Of a DNA stretch of 64,000 nucleotides, positions 1 to 7,731 are shown one piece after another. The stretch is from JACQFK01 sp036383955 (GTDB lineage Bacteria > Planctomycetota > MHYJ01 > JACPRB01), in assembly GCA_036383955.1 (NCBI GenBank), contig DASVNH010000224.1, positions 3,348 to 67,347 of the forward strand, given 5' to 3'. The translations under genes were made by a program, and so were the position numbers. The notes under the pieces were generated by a model. That model had not been told where the DNA came from. It was given only the letters and a program-made list of their open reading frames with translations, and made no database searches. Within the stretch, counting starts at the first letter, position 1. Every line of letters begins with the position of its first letter.

Positions 1-1
1 C

Positions 2-652
2 GACGTCCCGAAAAGCGGCGACCTGCCGGACGCGCTGCGGCGGAACCTGCTGCACGGGTACTACGCGGCGACGGCCTACATGGACGCGCAGCTGGGGCGG
101 GTCATGAAGGAGCTGGACGCGCTCGGGCTGCGGGAGAAGACGGTGGTGGTCGTCTGGGGCGACCACGGCTGGCATCTCGGCGACCACGGGATGTGGTGCA
201 AGCACACGAACTACGAGCAGGCCACGCGGGCGCCGCTGATCGTCGCGGCGCCGCGTTACAAATCAAACGGTTTGATTTGTAACAGCCTCGTCGAGTTCGT
301 GGACGTGTACCCGACGCTGGCGGAGCTGGCGGGGCTGCCGCTGCCGGAGGGGCTCGAGGGCACGAGCTTCGCGCCGCTGCTCGACGACGCGAAGAAGCCC
401 TGGAAGAAGGCGGCCTTCAGCCAGTACCCGCGCGGGATTCCGGGGACGGGGCGCTGCATGGGATACTCGATGCGAACCGAGCGCTGGCGCTTTGTCGCCT
501 GGGAGGCCAAGGCGGTCGCCGAGTACGAGCTCTACGACCTCGAGAAGGATCCCGGCGAGACCGTGAACCTGGCGAAAAAGCCCGAGCACGCCGAGCTCGT
601 CAAGACGCTGACGGCCCAGCTCAAGGCCGGCTGGAAGGAAGCCAAACCGTGA
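2..652 (+). CDS. Sulfatase, C-terminal part (5' end outside window)
   Basis: This is the C-terminal ~216 residues of an alkaline-phosphatase-fold sulfatase of the iduronate-2-sulfatase type. The reading frame is open from base 2, and the first visible residues lead into a typical YYAATAYMDAQLGRVM segment, so the ATG at 80 is internal rather than the start. The WGDHGWHLGDHGMWCKHTNYE segment holds the conserved Asp/His metal and substrate ligands, followed by the usual EFVDVYPTLAELAGLP block. The formylglycine CxPSR motif would lie upstream and is not visible. The stop overlaps the start of the next sulfatase (GTGA), so the two are translationally coupled. A 29-bp palindrome lies in frame at 255-283. 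Sulfatases of this type are exported and remove sulfate from polysaccharides; the substrate cannot be read from the sequence. Confidence 0.93.
   Translation, partial: DVPKSGDLPDALRRNLLHGYYAATAYMDAQLGRVMKELDALGLREKTVVVVWGDHGWHLGDHGMWCKHTNYEQATRAPLIVAAPRYKSNGLICNSLVEFVDVYPTLAELAGLPLPEGLEGTSFAPLLDDAKKPWKKAAFSQYPRGIPGTGRCMGYSMRTERWRFVAWEAKAVAEYELYDLEKDPGETVNLAKKPEHAELVKTLTAQLKAGWKEAKP
255..283. repeat. 29-bp perfect AT-rich palindrome inside the sulfatase gene
   Basis: The two 14-nt arms (GTTACAAATCAAAC and its exact reverse complement) are separated by a single G. The element is AT-rich inside a very GC-rich gene and introduces rare codons (AAA, TCA, TTG, ATT, TGT), yet keeps the frame and the usual spacing of the protein. 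A diverged copy of the same length lies at 2025-2053. Confidence 0.85.
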
Positions 653-2022
653 AGAAGCTCCTGTTCGCGCTCCTGCTCCTGGGCGCCGGCCGCGAGACGC
701 GGCCCAACATCCTCGTGCTCATCGCCGACGACTGGGGCTACGGCCACGCGGGCGTCTACGGCGACAAGGTCGTGCGGACGCCCACCTTCGACCAGCTGGC
801 CTCCGAAGGCGTGCTCTTCCAGCGCGCCTTCTGCGCCTCGCCGTCCTGCACGCCCTCGCGCGCCGCCCTGCTGACGGGCCAGCACATCCACCGCCTGCGC
901 GACAGCGGCAACCTCTGGAGCACGCTCTCGCCGAAGATCGACGTCTACCCCGACCTCCTGGAAAAGCAGGGCTACACCGTCGGCCTCCGCGGCAAGGGCT
1001 GGGGCCCCGGGGACTTCAAGGCAGACGGCCGCGCGCGCAACCCCGCGGGGCCGAACGTGAAGGACTTCGGCGACTTCCTCAAGGGCGTGCCCGCCGACAA
1101 TCCCTTCTGCTTCTGGTTCGGCTCGTCCGACCCCCACCGCGCGTACGAGAAAGGCTCGGGCGCGAAGTCCGGGTTGAAGGCGGAGGACGTCGTCGTGCCG
1201 CCCTACTTCCCGGACACCCCCGACGTCCGCAATGACATCCTCGACTACTACTTCGAGGTCCAGCGCTTCGACCGCGATTGCGCCGACCTCCTCAAGACGC
1301 TCGAGGCGTCGGGCCGCGCCGCCGACACGATCGTGGTCGTCACGAGCGACAACGGCATGCCCTTCCCGCGCTGCAAGGCGAACGTCTACGACTCCGGGAC
1401 GCGCATGCCGCTGGCGATCCGGTGGACGTCGAAGATCAAGCCCCGGGTCGTCGACGCCCTGGTCAGCCATACGGACCTGGCGCCGACGTTCCTCGAGGCG
1501 GCGGGCCTGCCCGTGCCGCCGGAGATGACGGGCCGTTCGCTGCTGCCCCTGCTGAAAGGCGAGGCCCAGGAGCGGAGCCGCGTGTTCTTCGGCCGCGAGC
1601 GGCACGCGAACGTGCGGCAGGGCGACCTGAGCTATCCCTGCCGCGTGATCCGCACGGCGGACTTCGCCTACGTCCGCAACCTGCGGCCCGACCGCTGGCC
1701 GGGCGGCGACCCCGAGCAGTACTTCGCGGTGGGCCCCTTCGGCGACTGCGACAACGGGCCGACGAAGGACGTCGTGCTCTCCGACCGCGCCTGCGCCTCC
1801 TTCCAGGGGGCGTTCGGGAAGCGGCCCGAGGAGGAGCTCTTCGACCTCGGCAAGGACCCGCACCAGCTGAAGAACCTGGCCGCCGACCCGACCTATGCCG
1901 AGGTGAAGGCGAAGCTGCGCGCCGAGCTCGACGCCTGGCTCAAGGAGACGGGCGATCCTCGCGCGCTGGATCCGGCGTCGGACGTCTTCGACAAGTACCC
2001 GTACCACGGCAAGCGAGGATAA
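649..2022 (+). CDS. Secreted sulfatase (formylglycine-dependent)
   Basis: A 457-residue arylsulfatase-family enzyme that hydrolyses sulfate esters outside the cytoplasm. The GTG start overlaps the stop of the upstream sulfatase. A short basic/hydrophobic signal sequence (residues 1-14) is followed by NILVLIADDWG, where Asp27/Asp28 are calcium ligands. The sulfatase signature CTPSRAALLTG has Cys67 as the residue expected to become formylglycine. VVVTSDNGMPFPRCK supplies the second metal-binding Asp-Asn pair. The length is usual for the family. The anaerobic or FGE-type maturase is not in the window. With its neighbour it suggests breakdown of a sulfated polysaccharide, but the exact substrate is unknown. 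Confidence 0.95.
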   Translation: MKKLLFALLLLGAGRETRPNILVLIADDWGYGHAGVYGDKVVRTPTFDQLASEGVLFQRAFCASPSCTPSRAALLTGQHIHRLRDSGNLWSTLSPKIDVYPDLLEKQGYTVGLRGKGWGPGDFKADGRARNPAGPNVKDFGDFLKGVPADNPFCFWFGSSDPHRAYEKGSGAKSGLKAEDVVVPPYFPDTPDVRNDILDYYFEVQRFDRDCADLLKTLEASGRAADTIVVVTSDNGMPFPRCKANVYDSGTRMPLAIRWTSKIKPRVVDALVSHTDLAPTFLEAAGLPVPPEMTGRSLLPLLKGEAQERSRVFFGRERHANVRQGDLSYPCRVIRTADFAYVRNLRPDRWPGGDPEQYFAVGPFGDCDNGPTKDVVLSDRACASFQGAFGKRPEEELFDLGKDPHQLKNLAADPTYAEVKAKLRAELDAWLKETGDPRALDPASDVFDKYPYHGKRG

Positions 2023-2024
2023 GT

Positions 2025-2053
2025 GTTACAAAGCATCCAGTTTAGTTCGTAAC
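2025..2053. repeat. Second, diverged copy of the 29-bp palindrome
   Basis: It has the same length as the element at 255-283, begins GTTACAAA and ends TTCGTAAC, and matches the first copy at about 22 of 29 positions. It lies two bases past the stop of the second sulfatase and eight bases before the GTG of the next gene, so it occupies nearly the whole intergenic space and could affect that gene's translation. Confidence 0.7.
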
Positions 2054-2061
2054 ATCGTGCC

Positions 2062-2766
2062 GTGATTCTCATCCTGGCGCTCCTGCAGGAGCTCACGATC
2101 ACGGGCGAACGCTTCGCCTGGAAGGACGCGGAGCGGACGTTCGAGGGGATCTACCTCAAGCCGGCCGGCGACGGCCCCTTCCCCGCCGTGCTGATCAGCC
2201 ACGGCCTGGGCGGCAACCCCGAGGGCTTCAGCCTCCCCAAGGCCAGGGAGATGGTGAAGTGGGGCCTCGTCTGCATCGGACCCGCCTACACCCACGCCGG
2301 CAAGGGCGGCGATCGCGCGACGTTCGGAGCGAGCGACGAGAATCTCAAGCGGGCGGCGATCTGCCTCGACATCCTCGGCAAGCAGCCTTACGTCGACGCC
2401 AAGCGGATCGCGGCCTACGGCAACAGCATGGGCGCGTTCGTGACGGTCGGGCTGGCGGCCGTCGACACCCGCCTGAAGGCCGCGGCGATCACGGCCGGGG
2501 GCGTCGCGCCCAAGGACGGCCTGCCCGCCCCCTCCGAGGCCGTCGCCGCCAAGATCCGCGTGCCCATCTACACGCTGCACGGGATGTCGGACACCACCGT
2601 CCGCCCCGAGCAGTCGCAGAAGCTCAACGACATCCTCGCGACGTCCATGGTCTCGAACGGCCGCGCGACGTACGAGGGCGTCGGCCACAACCTGCACCAG
2701 GAGAAGGCGGCGGACGTCTACGCCAAGATCAAAGCCTGGTTCGAAAAGCACGGCGTGTTGCGGTAG
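2062..2766 (+). CDS. Dienelactone-hydrolase-like alpha/beta hydrolase
   Basis: A 234-residue single-domain alpha/beta hydrolase, similar in layout to dienelactone hydrolases and exported acyl hydrolases. The GTG start follows the palindromic repeat. The oxyanion-side motif ISHGLGG is near residue 45, the nucleophile elbow is GNSMG (Ser near residue 123), and the C-terminal catalytic Asp and His are in HGMSDTTV and GVGHNLH. The first residues (MILILALLQ) are hydrophobic and may be a short export signal. It follows the sulfatases in the same direction and may act with them in removing acyl groups from polysaccharide, which is inference from position. Confidence 0.85.
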   Translation: MILILALLQELTITGERFAWKDAERTFEGIYLKPAGDGPFPAVLISHGLGGNPEGFSLPKAREMVKWGLVCIGPAYTHAGKGGDRATFGASDENLKRAAICLDILGKQPYVDAKRIAAYGNSMGAFVTVGLAAVDTRLKAAAITAGGVAPKDGLPAPSEAVAAKIRVPIYTLHGMSDTTVRPEQSQKLNDILATSMVSNGRATYEGVGHNLHQEKAADVYAKIKAWFEKHGVLR

Positions 2767-2898
2767 CAGGTTCAGGTTCAGGTTCAGGTTCAGGTTCAGG
2801 TTCAGAAAATCCCCCCCTTCCCCCCCCCGGGGGGGGATACTGATCCACAAGGTCATCAGGAGCATCGGGGGGAGCGTCCTGTACCTGTACCTGAACCG
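2767..2898. repeat. Tandem-repeat-flanked C/G-tract hairpin between convergent genes
   Basis: Directly after the hydrolase stop come 6.5 copies of the hexamer CAGGTT (2767-2805). Then a homopolymer hairpin of C7-TT-C9-G8 follows (2811-2836). On the far side (about 2876-2897) the complementary strand again reads GGTTCAGGTACAGGTACAGG, so the tandem arms are self-complementary. The site lies between two converging genes and could act as a bidirectional terminator. A near-identical core occurs at 62759-62783. Confidence 0.75.
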
Positions 2899-2902
2899 GT
2901 CG

Positions 2903-3913
2903 TCAGGCGTGGTGTTTGGTGGCCGTCGCGTCGAGCCACAAGTCGCTCGCGCGGCCGGCCTTCAGCAGGTGCCAGCCCAGGCCGGCGATCATCGCGGCGT
3001 TGTCGCCGCAGTAGGCCGGCGGCGGAAAATAGGTCTGACATCCGTCGCGCGCGGCCGCCTTCTCCAGCTTCTCCCGCAGGCGCGTGTTGCAGGCCACGCC
3101 CCCGCCCACCGCGATCCTCGACGTCCGCGCCGCGCGGCAGGCCTTCAACGTCTGCTCGACGAGCATGTCGACGACCGCCTCCTGGAAGCCGGCGGCGACG
3201 TCCTTCCGCTCCTCCTCGGACAGCGTCATCGGCTTCTTCGCGTCCTGCCCGCGCACCCGGTAGAGCACGGCCGTCTTGATCCCGCTGAAGCTGAAGTCGA
3301 GGTTCTCCGGCACCGTCCGCTTGAAGACGATCTTGCCCGGATCGCGGCCCTTCGACAGGGCGTCGATGATCGGCCCGCCCGGAAACCCGAGCTGCAGCAT
3401 CTTCGCCACCTTGTCGAACGACTCGCCCGCGGCGTCGTCGGTCGTCGCCCCCAGCGGCGCGTGGTCCATCTCGCTCGTCGAGCGGTAGAGGCTCGTGTGG
3501 CCGCCGGAGACGACGAGGCTCACGCAGGGGAAGGCCAGGTCCGGATGCGCCAGCTTCACGCCGTAGATGTGGCCGTGGATGTGGTCGACGCCCACCAGCG
3601 GCTTCCCCGTCGCGAGCGCGAGCGACTTCGCGAAGGACACCCCCACGAGGAGCGCGCCGACCAGGCCCGGGGTGTTCGTGACGGCGAAGCCGTCGACGTC
3701 CTTCAACGCCACGCCGGCGTCGGCGAGGGCCTTTTCGACGACCGGCTGGACGCTCTCGATGTGGGCGCGGCAGGCGATCTCGGGGACGACGCCGCCGTAG
3801 ACGCGATGGATGTCGATCTGCGACCGCACCACGTTCGAGCGGACGTCGACGCCATCCGCCACGACGGCCGCGGCCGTCTCGTCACAGCTCGATTCGATCC
3901 CGAGGATGAGCAC
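2903..3913 (-). CDS. tsaD: tRNA N6-adenosine threonylcarbamoyltransferase TsaD
   Basis: TsaD transfers the threonylcarbamoyl group to A37 of ANN-decoding tRNAs (t6A), working with TsaB, TsaC and TsaE in the cytoplasm. The 336-residue protein begins LILGIESSCDETAAAV, the ASKHA-fold start of the family. It carries the metal-binding HIHGH motif near residue 110, the SGGHTSLY nucleotide loop and GGVACNTRLRE near the C-terminus. The GTG start at 3911-3913 shares one base with the TAG stop of the upstream protease gene, so the longer open frame running into that gene is not coding. The length matches the family. Confidence 0.96.
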   Translation of the reverse strand: MLILGIESSCDETAAAVVADGVDVRSNVVRSQIDIHRVYGGVVPEIACRAHIESVQPVVEKALADAGVALKDVDGFAVTNTPGLVGALLVGVSFAKSLALATGKPLVGVDHIHGHIYGVKLAHPDLAFPCVSLVVSGGHTSLYRSTSEMDHAPLGATTDDAAGESFDKVAKMLQLGFPGGPIIDALSKGRDPGKIVFKRTVPENLDFSFSGIKTAVLYRVRGQDAKKPMTLSEEERKDVAAGFQEAVVDMLVEQTLKACRAARTSRIAVGGGVACNTRLREKLEKAAARDGCQTYFPPPAYCGDNAAMIAGLGWHLLKAGRASDLWLDATATKHHA

Positions 3914-5220
3914 TAGTTCTCGGAGGGCTTGTCTTTCTTGAGGACGCGGGCTTCGACCTTGGGGTCGCGGTTCTGCATCTTGGCCTTCAGCACTTCGAGG
4001 CCGGCCTCGAGCTGGTGGTCCTTGAAGCCCTCGGGGATCGGGGGGCGCTCGCCCTTGACGATGCGCTCGTCGTTCCAGGTCCGCATGAGGGCGGACTCCT
4101 CTTCCTGGCTCATTTCGATGAGGAAGTCGGGGTCGAGGCCGTAGTCCTTCTTCCCTTCCTCCTTGTGGACGCTGGTGCCCTTCGGCGTGAAGTAGCGGGC
4201 CGTGGTGAGCTTGAGGTGGGAGCCGTCGGACAGCGTGAAGGGGGTCTGGACCGAGCCCTTCCCGAACGTGCGGGTGCCGACGAGCGTCCCGCGGCCGTGG
4301 TCCTTCATGGCGCCCGCGAAGATCTCGCTGGCGCTCGCGGTGGACTGGTTCACGAGCACGACGAGCGGCATCGGCGGCAGGGTGTCGCCCTTCTTGGCGG
4401 ACGCCTCGCGCAGGTCTTCCGGCGTCTTGCCCCGCGTGGTCACGATCACGCCCGCGTCGAGGAAGCGGTCGGACAAGGCGATGCACTCGGTCAGCAGGCC
4501 GCCGCCGTTGAAGCGGAGGTCGATGACCATCGACGTCATGCCCTTGGCCTGGAGATCCTTCACGGCCGCGTCGAACTGCTCCATCATCTCCGTGAAGTCG
4601 CTGATGCGGATGTAGCCCACGCCGTCGTTCAGCATCTTCGGCTTCACGGCCTTCACCACGATGATCTTCCGGGTCAGGGTCACTTTGAAGAGCTGCTCGC
4701 GGCCCTTGCGCGACATCGTGAGCGTGACGGGCGTGCCGGGCTCGCCTTTGATCTTGCGGACGACGTCCTGCAGAGGCTGGCCCTTGATGGAGGCGCCGTC
4801 GACTTCCCGGATCTGGTCGCCGGGAAGGATGTCGGCCGCGAACGCCGGCGAGTCCTCGATGGGGGTTTCGACGGTCATGAAGCCGGTCTTGGGATCGGAG
4901 CCGACGATGATGCCGACGCCGCCGAACTGGCCGCGCATGTGCTGGTCTTCGAAGTCCTTGTACTCCTGGGCGGTGTAATACTCGCAATAGGGGTCGAGCT
5001 TGGAGGCCATGCCCTCGACGGCGGCGTCGAGGAGGGCTCCGGGGGCGACCTCGCCGTACCAGCGCTTCTGGATGCGGTCGAGGGCGTCGCCGACCTTGGC
5101 GGCGCCGTCGCCGGCGGAGCGCTTGCCGATCTGGATGCCGGTGCCGAGGCCCAGGAGGCCGAAGACGACGGCATAGAGGGGCAGGAGGGCGGCGACCAGG
5201 GACGGCTTCCGGGGGAACAT
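3913..5220 (-). CDS. ctpA: S41 C-terminal processing peptidase with PDZ domain
   Basis: A 435-residue carboxyl-terminal processing protease of family S41 acting in the periplasm. An N-terminal membrane segment (about residues 9-28) anchors or exports it. A PDZ domain follows (GGVGIIVGSDPKTGFM and PGDQIREVDGASIKG). The protease core has the catalytic Ser in STASASEIFAG and the catalytic Lys in RTFGKGSVQTPF. The ATG is preceded by an AGGAG ribosome site and a TATAAT -10 element. It is co-transcribed with tsaD (one-base overlap). The symbol is a family label; the substrate cannot be told. Confidence 0.94.
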   Translation of the reverse strand: MFPRKPSLVAALLPLYAVVFGLLGLGTGIQIGKRSAGDGAAKVGDALDRIQKRWYGEVAPGALLDAAVEGMASKLDPYCEYYTAQEYKDFEDQHMRGQFGGVGIIVGSDPKTGFMTVETPIEDSPAFAADILPGDQIREVDGASIKGQPLQDVVRKIKGEPGTPVTLTMSRKGREQLFKVTLTRKIIVVKAVKPKMLNDGVGYIRISDFTEMMEQFDAAVKDLQAKGMTSMVIDLRFNGGGLLTECIALSDRFLDAGVIVTTRGKTPEDLREASAKKGDTLPPMPLVVLVNQSTASASEIFAGAMKDHGRGTLVGTRTFGKGSVQTPFTLSDGSHLKLTTARYFTPKGTSVHKEEGKKDYGLDPDFLIEMSQEEESALMRTWNDERIVKGERPPIPEGFKDHQLEAGLEVLKAKMQNRDPKVEARVLKKDKPSEN

Positions 5221-5246
5221 GGAAGACTCCTTGTTTGGGCGGTCGC

Positions 5247-5252
5247 ATTATA
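5247..5252 (-). promoter_or_regulatory. -10 element (TATAAT) for the ctpA-tsaD operon
   Basis: A perfect TATAAT on the minus strand, 26 bases before the ctpA start, with a ribosome site between. No good -35 match is visible. It is paired with a divergent -10 only 12 bases away. Confidence 0.6.
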
Positions 5253-5264
5253 CCATCGGCGGGG

Positions 5265-5270
5265 TATAAT
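5265..5270 (+). promoter_or_regulatory. -10 element (TATAAT) for the coiled-coil gene
   Basis: A perfect TATAAT on the plus strand, about 60 bases before the ATG at 5332. The leader contains an AGCCCCCCGGGGGCT hairpin at 5287-5301. The divergent ctpA -10 lies next to it, so the two promoters probably compete or are co-regulated. Confidence 0.6.
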
Positions 5271-5331
5271 TCGGAGAGCCATAGGGAGCCCCCCGGGGGC
5301 TGGGGATTGATAGGGTAAAGGCGAACGCAGC

Positions 5332-6261
5332 ATGGAGTCTCACCAGACCGAGACCCGGCGTATCGACAAGTTCACCATGCAGGCGGCCCTGGCGGGCGCC
5401 GGCAAGACCATGGACTTCCCCAAGCTGCTCGAGGAGCTGAAGGCGCTCAAGCAGCGCTCGTACACGCTCGACCTCCAGCGCCTGGAGGATTCGCAGCGCC
5501 AGGAGCTCGACGCGGCCATGAAGGCGGCCGAGAAGCGGGTGAAGGGCGGGGGCGTCGAGCTGCTGAAGGCGCAGGCGGAAGAGCGCCGGATCGCGGAGTC
5601 GAAGCACCTGCGCGACAAGGAGCTCCTGAACGCCAAGTTCCAGAAGCTCGACCAGACCCTGTCCGGCCTGGGCCTCTTCCTCGGGCAGCTCGGCCCGGTG
5701 AAGGACCTGGAGCTGAAGATCCGGGAGCAGGAGGCGGCGCTCAAGAAGCAGGAAGAGGAGCTCAACGTCCAGCGCAAGGTGTTCGCGCGCGAGAAGGACG
5801 ACCTGGAAGTCGAGCGCAACCTCCTGCGCGAGTCCGAGGCCAAGCTGGTCGAACGCGAGAAGATCCTCGAGGACGGCCTGAAGAACCTGGACGTGGTGGC
5901 GCGCTCGAAGGAGCTGGAGCAGCTGCGCGAGGATCTCGACGCCAAGCTCAAGGCCTACATGGACGGCGAGGCCCTGCTCGAGAAGCAGCGCGAAGAGCTC
6001 AACAGCGACGCCGACAAGCTGGGCGAGGCGCGGGCGGAAGTCGACCGCGTGGTCGAGCAGCTCGAGGCGGAGCGCGACGGCCTCCGCAAGCAGAAGGCGG
6101 ACATGGCCGACGCGGTGGCGAAGGACATGGCGCGGACGTTCGAAGGGCTGATCCGCGACCTCCTCAAGGAGCGCGAAGCCGAGGAAGCGGCGAAGCCGAA
6201 GCCCAAAGCCGCGCCTCCCCCCTCCAAGCAGCCCAACATCTGGGGCGACATTCCCGAGTAG
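5332..6261 (+). CDS. Coiled-coil protein of unknown function
   Basis: A 309-residue, highly charged and almost fully helical protein. Heptad-like Glu/Lys/Leu runs extend from about residue 25 to 275, ending in a Pro/Lys-rich linker and a short conserved-looking tail, NIWGDIPE. There is no signal peptide or membrane segment, so it is likely cytoplasmic and elongated. It is preceded by its own TATAAT promoter, divergent from ctpA. No catalytic motif is visible and I do not recognise the family. A structural or scaffold role is only a guess from the coiled coil. Confidence 0.8.
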   Translation: MESHQTETRRIDKFTMQAALAGAGKTMDFPKLLEELKALKQRSYTLDLQRLEDSQRQELDAAMKAAEKRVKGGGVELLKAQAEERRIAESKHLRDKELLNAKFQKLDQTLSGLGLFLGQLGPVKDLELKIREQEAALKKQEEELNVQRKVFAREKDDLEVERNLLRESEAKLVEREKILEDGLKNLDVVARSKELEQLREDLDAKLKAYMDGEALLEKQREELNSDADKLGEARAEVDRVVEQLEAERDGLRKQKADMADAVAKDMARTFEGLIRDLLKEREAEEAAKPKPKAAPPPSKQPNIWGDIPE

Positions 6262-6300
6262 CGTTCCCCCCACCGGCCACGTTCACCGTCTCGACCCGGA

Positions 6301-6315
6301 TGGCACATGAGTTGC
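6301..6315 (+). promoter_or_regulatory. Sigma-54 promoter (-24/-12)
   Basis: TGGCACATGAGTTGC matches the sigma-54 consensus TGGCAC-N5-TTGC, with exactly ten bases between the GG and GC cores. It rules out the upstream in-frame ATG at 6300 as the start of the next gene, because that codon overlaps the promoter. Confidence 0.8.
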
Positions 6316-6332
6316 GTCATCGGATCGTGAAC

Positions 6333-6902
6333 ATGGAACCGTGGAAGCGCGTGGAAGGCCTGGCGCTTTGGAGCCTGGAGAACGCCAACCAGCTGCCTCC
6401 CCGCGAGGTGACGCGCGGCATGGCGATCCTGCTTCGCCACTGGCGCTACCCCCGGTCCGGCGATCACGTCTCGTGGAGCCTCATCCTTCCGGCGCGCGAC
6501 TACCGGACCCGGAGGGCGCTCCTGCGCGAAGTGGCGTGGGATCGGCTGGCCGACTGGAAGCGGATGAACGCGCCGCTGGAGGCGCTCAAGCGCCGGCAGG
6601 GGCAGGAGCCGTCCCTGCGCGTGCGCGACGCGGAGCTGGGCTGGGAGGAAATCGAGCCCTCGCTGCGCCGGCTGGGGGGCGTCAGCGGGACGATCCCGCC
6701 TTCGCGGGCGGGGGAAGCGTCCAAACTCGACGCCTTCGGCCTGCAAGGGTTCCGCTCGCTGGCGCATGTTACCCTCCGCTGGACCGGGAAGGGTCCGCGG
6801 TCCTGGTCGGACGCGCTCTCCGGCATCGGCAAGCTCCGGTCGGTCTTCGTCAAAGCCATGCGGGAGCGCGACCGGACCGGCCACGACGAGATATCAAAAT
6901 GA
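6333..6902 (+). CDS. Hypothetical protein driven by a sigma-54 promoter
   Basis: A 189-residue, Arg/Trp-rich soluble protein starting MEPWKRVEGLALWSLENANQ. The ATG at 6333 is chosen because it lies 18 bases past the -12 element, where a transcript could contain it. It has no signal peptide, membrane segment or catalytic motif that I recognise. The codon use is like its neighbours and the frame is uninterrupted, so it is probably real. As the first gene of the sigma-54 locus it is likely made under the same condition as the RNA-binding and chaperonin genes nearby. Confidence 0.65.
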   Translation: MEPWKRVEGLALWSLENANQLPPREVTRGMAILLRHWRYPRSGDHVSWSLILPARDYRTRRALLREVAWDRLADWKRMNAPLEALKRRQGQEPSLRVRDAELGWEEIEPSLRRLGGVSGTIPPSRAGEASKLDAFGLQGFRSLAHVTLRWTGKGPRSWSDALSGIGKLRSVFVKAMRERDRTGHDEISK

Positions 6903-6924
6903 GCTCCCGCCCGACCATCTTGAT
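6893..6924. promoter_or_regulatory. Candidate activator (UAS) dyad upstream of sigma-54 promoter
   Basis: An inverted repeat with half-sites ATCAAAATG and CATCTTGAT separated by 14 bases, centred about 50 bases before the -24 element at 6957. A similar dyad (half-sites TCCAAAATG and CACTTTGAT, 15-base spacing) lies at 10370-10402, upstream of another sigma-54 promoter. The shared core CAAARTG suggests one enhancer protein. Confidence 0.4.
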
Positions 6925-6956
6925 CGACCCCGCCGCCTCCGTCCCGAGGGAACGCG

Positions 6957-6971
6957 TGGCACGCGCCTTGC
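6957..6971 (+). promoter_or_regulatory. Sigma-54 promoter (-24/-12)
   Basis: TGGCACGCGCCTTGC is a near-perfect sigma-54 promoter with ten bases between GG and GC. Transcription should begin at about 6983, next to the ATG at 6984, and cover the three following small genes. Confidence 0.88.
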
Positions 6972-6983
6972 GTTTGTGACCCG

Positions 6984-7172
6984 ATGAGCGTCCGCATGGC
7001 GAAGAAGCGACACACGTCTAGGAAGAACGCGAAGCATCCCGGCGGCTTCTGGGATCGCAGCGAGGCGAGCCCGGCGATCATCTCCGTGCGGAACAACTCC
7101 TCCCGCCTGTCCCGCGCCTCGGCTTTCCTGCTCCGGCTCCTGGGGCTGGGACGTCGCGCGAAAAAGGATTGA
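6984..7172 (+). CDS. Small basic protein, first gene after a sigma-54 promoter
   Basis: A 62-residue very basic protein (MSVRMAKKRHTSRKNAKHPG...) ending in a short amphipathic or hydrophobic stretch (SAFLLRLLGLGRRAKKD). The ATG lies at the predicted transcription start, so it may be leaderless. An alternative ATG at 6996 gives 58 residues. The charge suggests binding to nucleic acid or the ribosome. It sits 11 bases before the RRM gene, in one sigma-54 operon. It is too short for a family assignment and may be only a leader peptide. Confidence 0.5.
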   Translation: MSVRMAKKRHTSRKNAKHPGGFWDRSEASPAIISVRNNSSRLSRASAFLLRLLGLGRRAKKD

Positions 7173-7183
7173 AAGGGCATCCG

Positions 7184-7450
7184 ATGAATCTGCACGTAGG
7201 CAACCTGGCGGCCGGCATGACGGTGAAAGCGCTCCGCGAAGCCTTCGAGCCGCACGGGAAGGTCGGCGCCGTGACGATTCCCTCCACCGGCATGCACGAG
7301 GGGGAGGCGACCGGCACCCATCGCGGCTACGGCTTCGTCAGGATGCCGGACAAGGCCCAGGCCGTGGCGGCGGTCGCGGCGCTCCACCAGCGCCCCCTCG
7401 GCGGACAGGCCGTCACGGTTCAGCTGGCGCGGGCGCCTCGGCGCGGATGA
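7184..7450 (+). CDS. RRM-domain RNA-binding protein
   Basis: An 88-residue single RNA recognition motif protein of the bacterial glycine-poor Rbp type. The RNP2 strand is LHVGNL at residues 3-8. RNP1 is RGYGFVRM near residue 48, with the aromatic residues that stack on RNA. The remainder follows the beta-alpha-beta-beta-alpha-beta pattern. The ATG at 7184 follows a GAAAGGG ribosome site; the TTG at 7169 is rejected. In other bacteria such proteins bind AU- or U-rich RNA and are often cold- or stress-induced. Here it is in a sigma-54 operon with two other small genes. Confidence 0.92.
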   Translation: MNLHVGNLAAGMTVKALREAFEPHGKVGAVTIPSTGMHEGEATGTHRGYGFVRMPDKAQAVAAVAALHQRPLGGQAVTVQLARAPRRG

Positions 7451-7728
7451 TGAGCGAGAAACTGCGCATGAGCACGCGCCGGCAATTCGGCGCGTCGTCC
7501 AACCGGGCCCGGCTGAATCGCGAGCTGGTGGACGCCGTCTCCGCCGCGGCGAAGATCTGCGACACCTGCCGCGAGATCCACGCGGATCTGGAGACGGATC
7601 CGGAGGGCGGGAATTTCGTGGAGGCCGCGAGCTTCCCCGGAGCGACCATCGACAAGCTCGACGCCCACTTCCGGGCGCACTGGAAGGACGCGTACGAGCT
7701 CGTCACCGGCTCCGCGGCCAGGACTTGA
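7447..7728 (+). CDS. Hypothetical 93-residue protein
   Basis: It overlaps the end of the RRM gene by four bases (ATGA), so it is translationally coupled to it. The protein is mixed helical with one CxxC pair (ICDTCREIH) near residue 38 and no signal or membrane segment. I do not recognise the family. Its partner genes suggest a stress role under the upstream sigma-54 promoter. It converges with the HPF-like gene, with only three bases between the stops. Confidence 0.65.
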   Translation: MMSEKLRMSTRRQFGASSNRARLNRELVDAVSAAAKICDTCREIHADLETDPEGGNFVEAASFPGATIDKLDAHFRAHWKDAYELVTGSAART

Positions 7729-7731
7729 TTC

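Noticed and set aside
2767..2805. CRISPR array
   Set aside because: The repeats are contiguous hexamers without spacers, and no cas genes are present.
2903..5248. A 781-codon open frame suggesting a TsaD fusion protein
   Set aside because: Only the last 336 codons are TsaD; the upstream part is the antisense-like alternate frame of the S41 protease, which has its own clear frame, start and ribosome site.
6300..6302. ATG at 6300 as start of the 6333 gene
   Set aside because: It overlaps the -24 part of a sigma-54 promoter, so the transcript could not include it.
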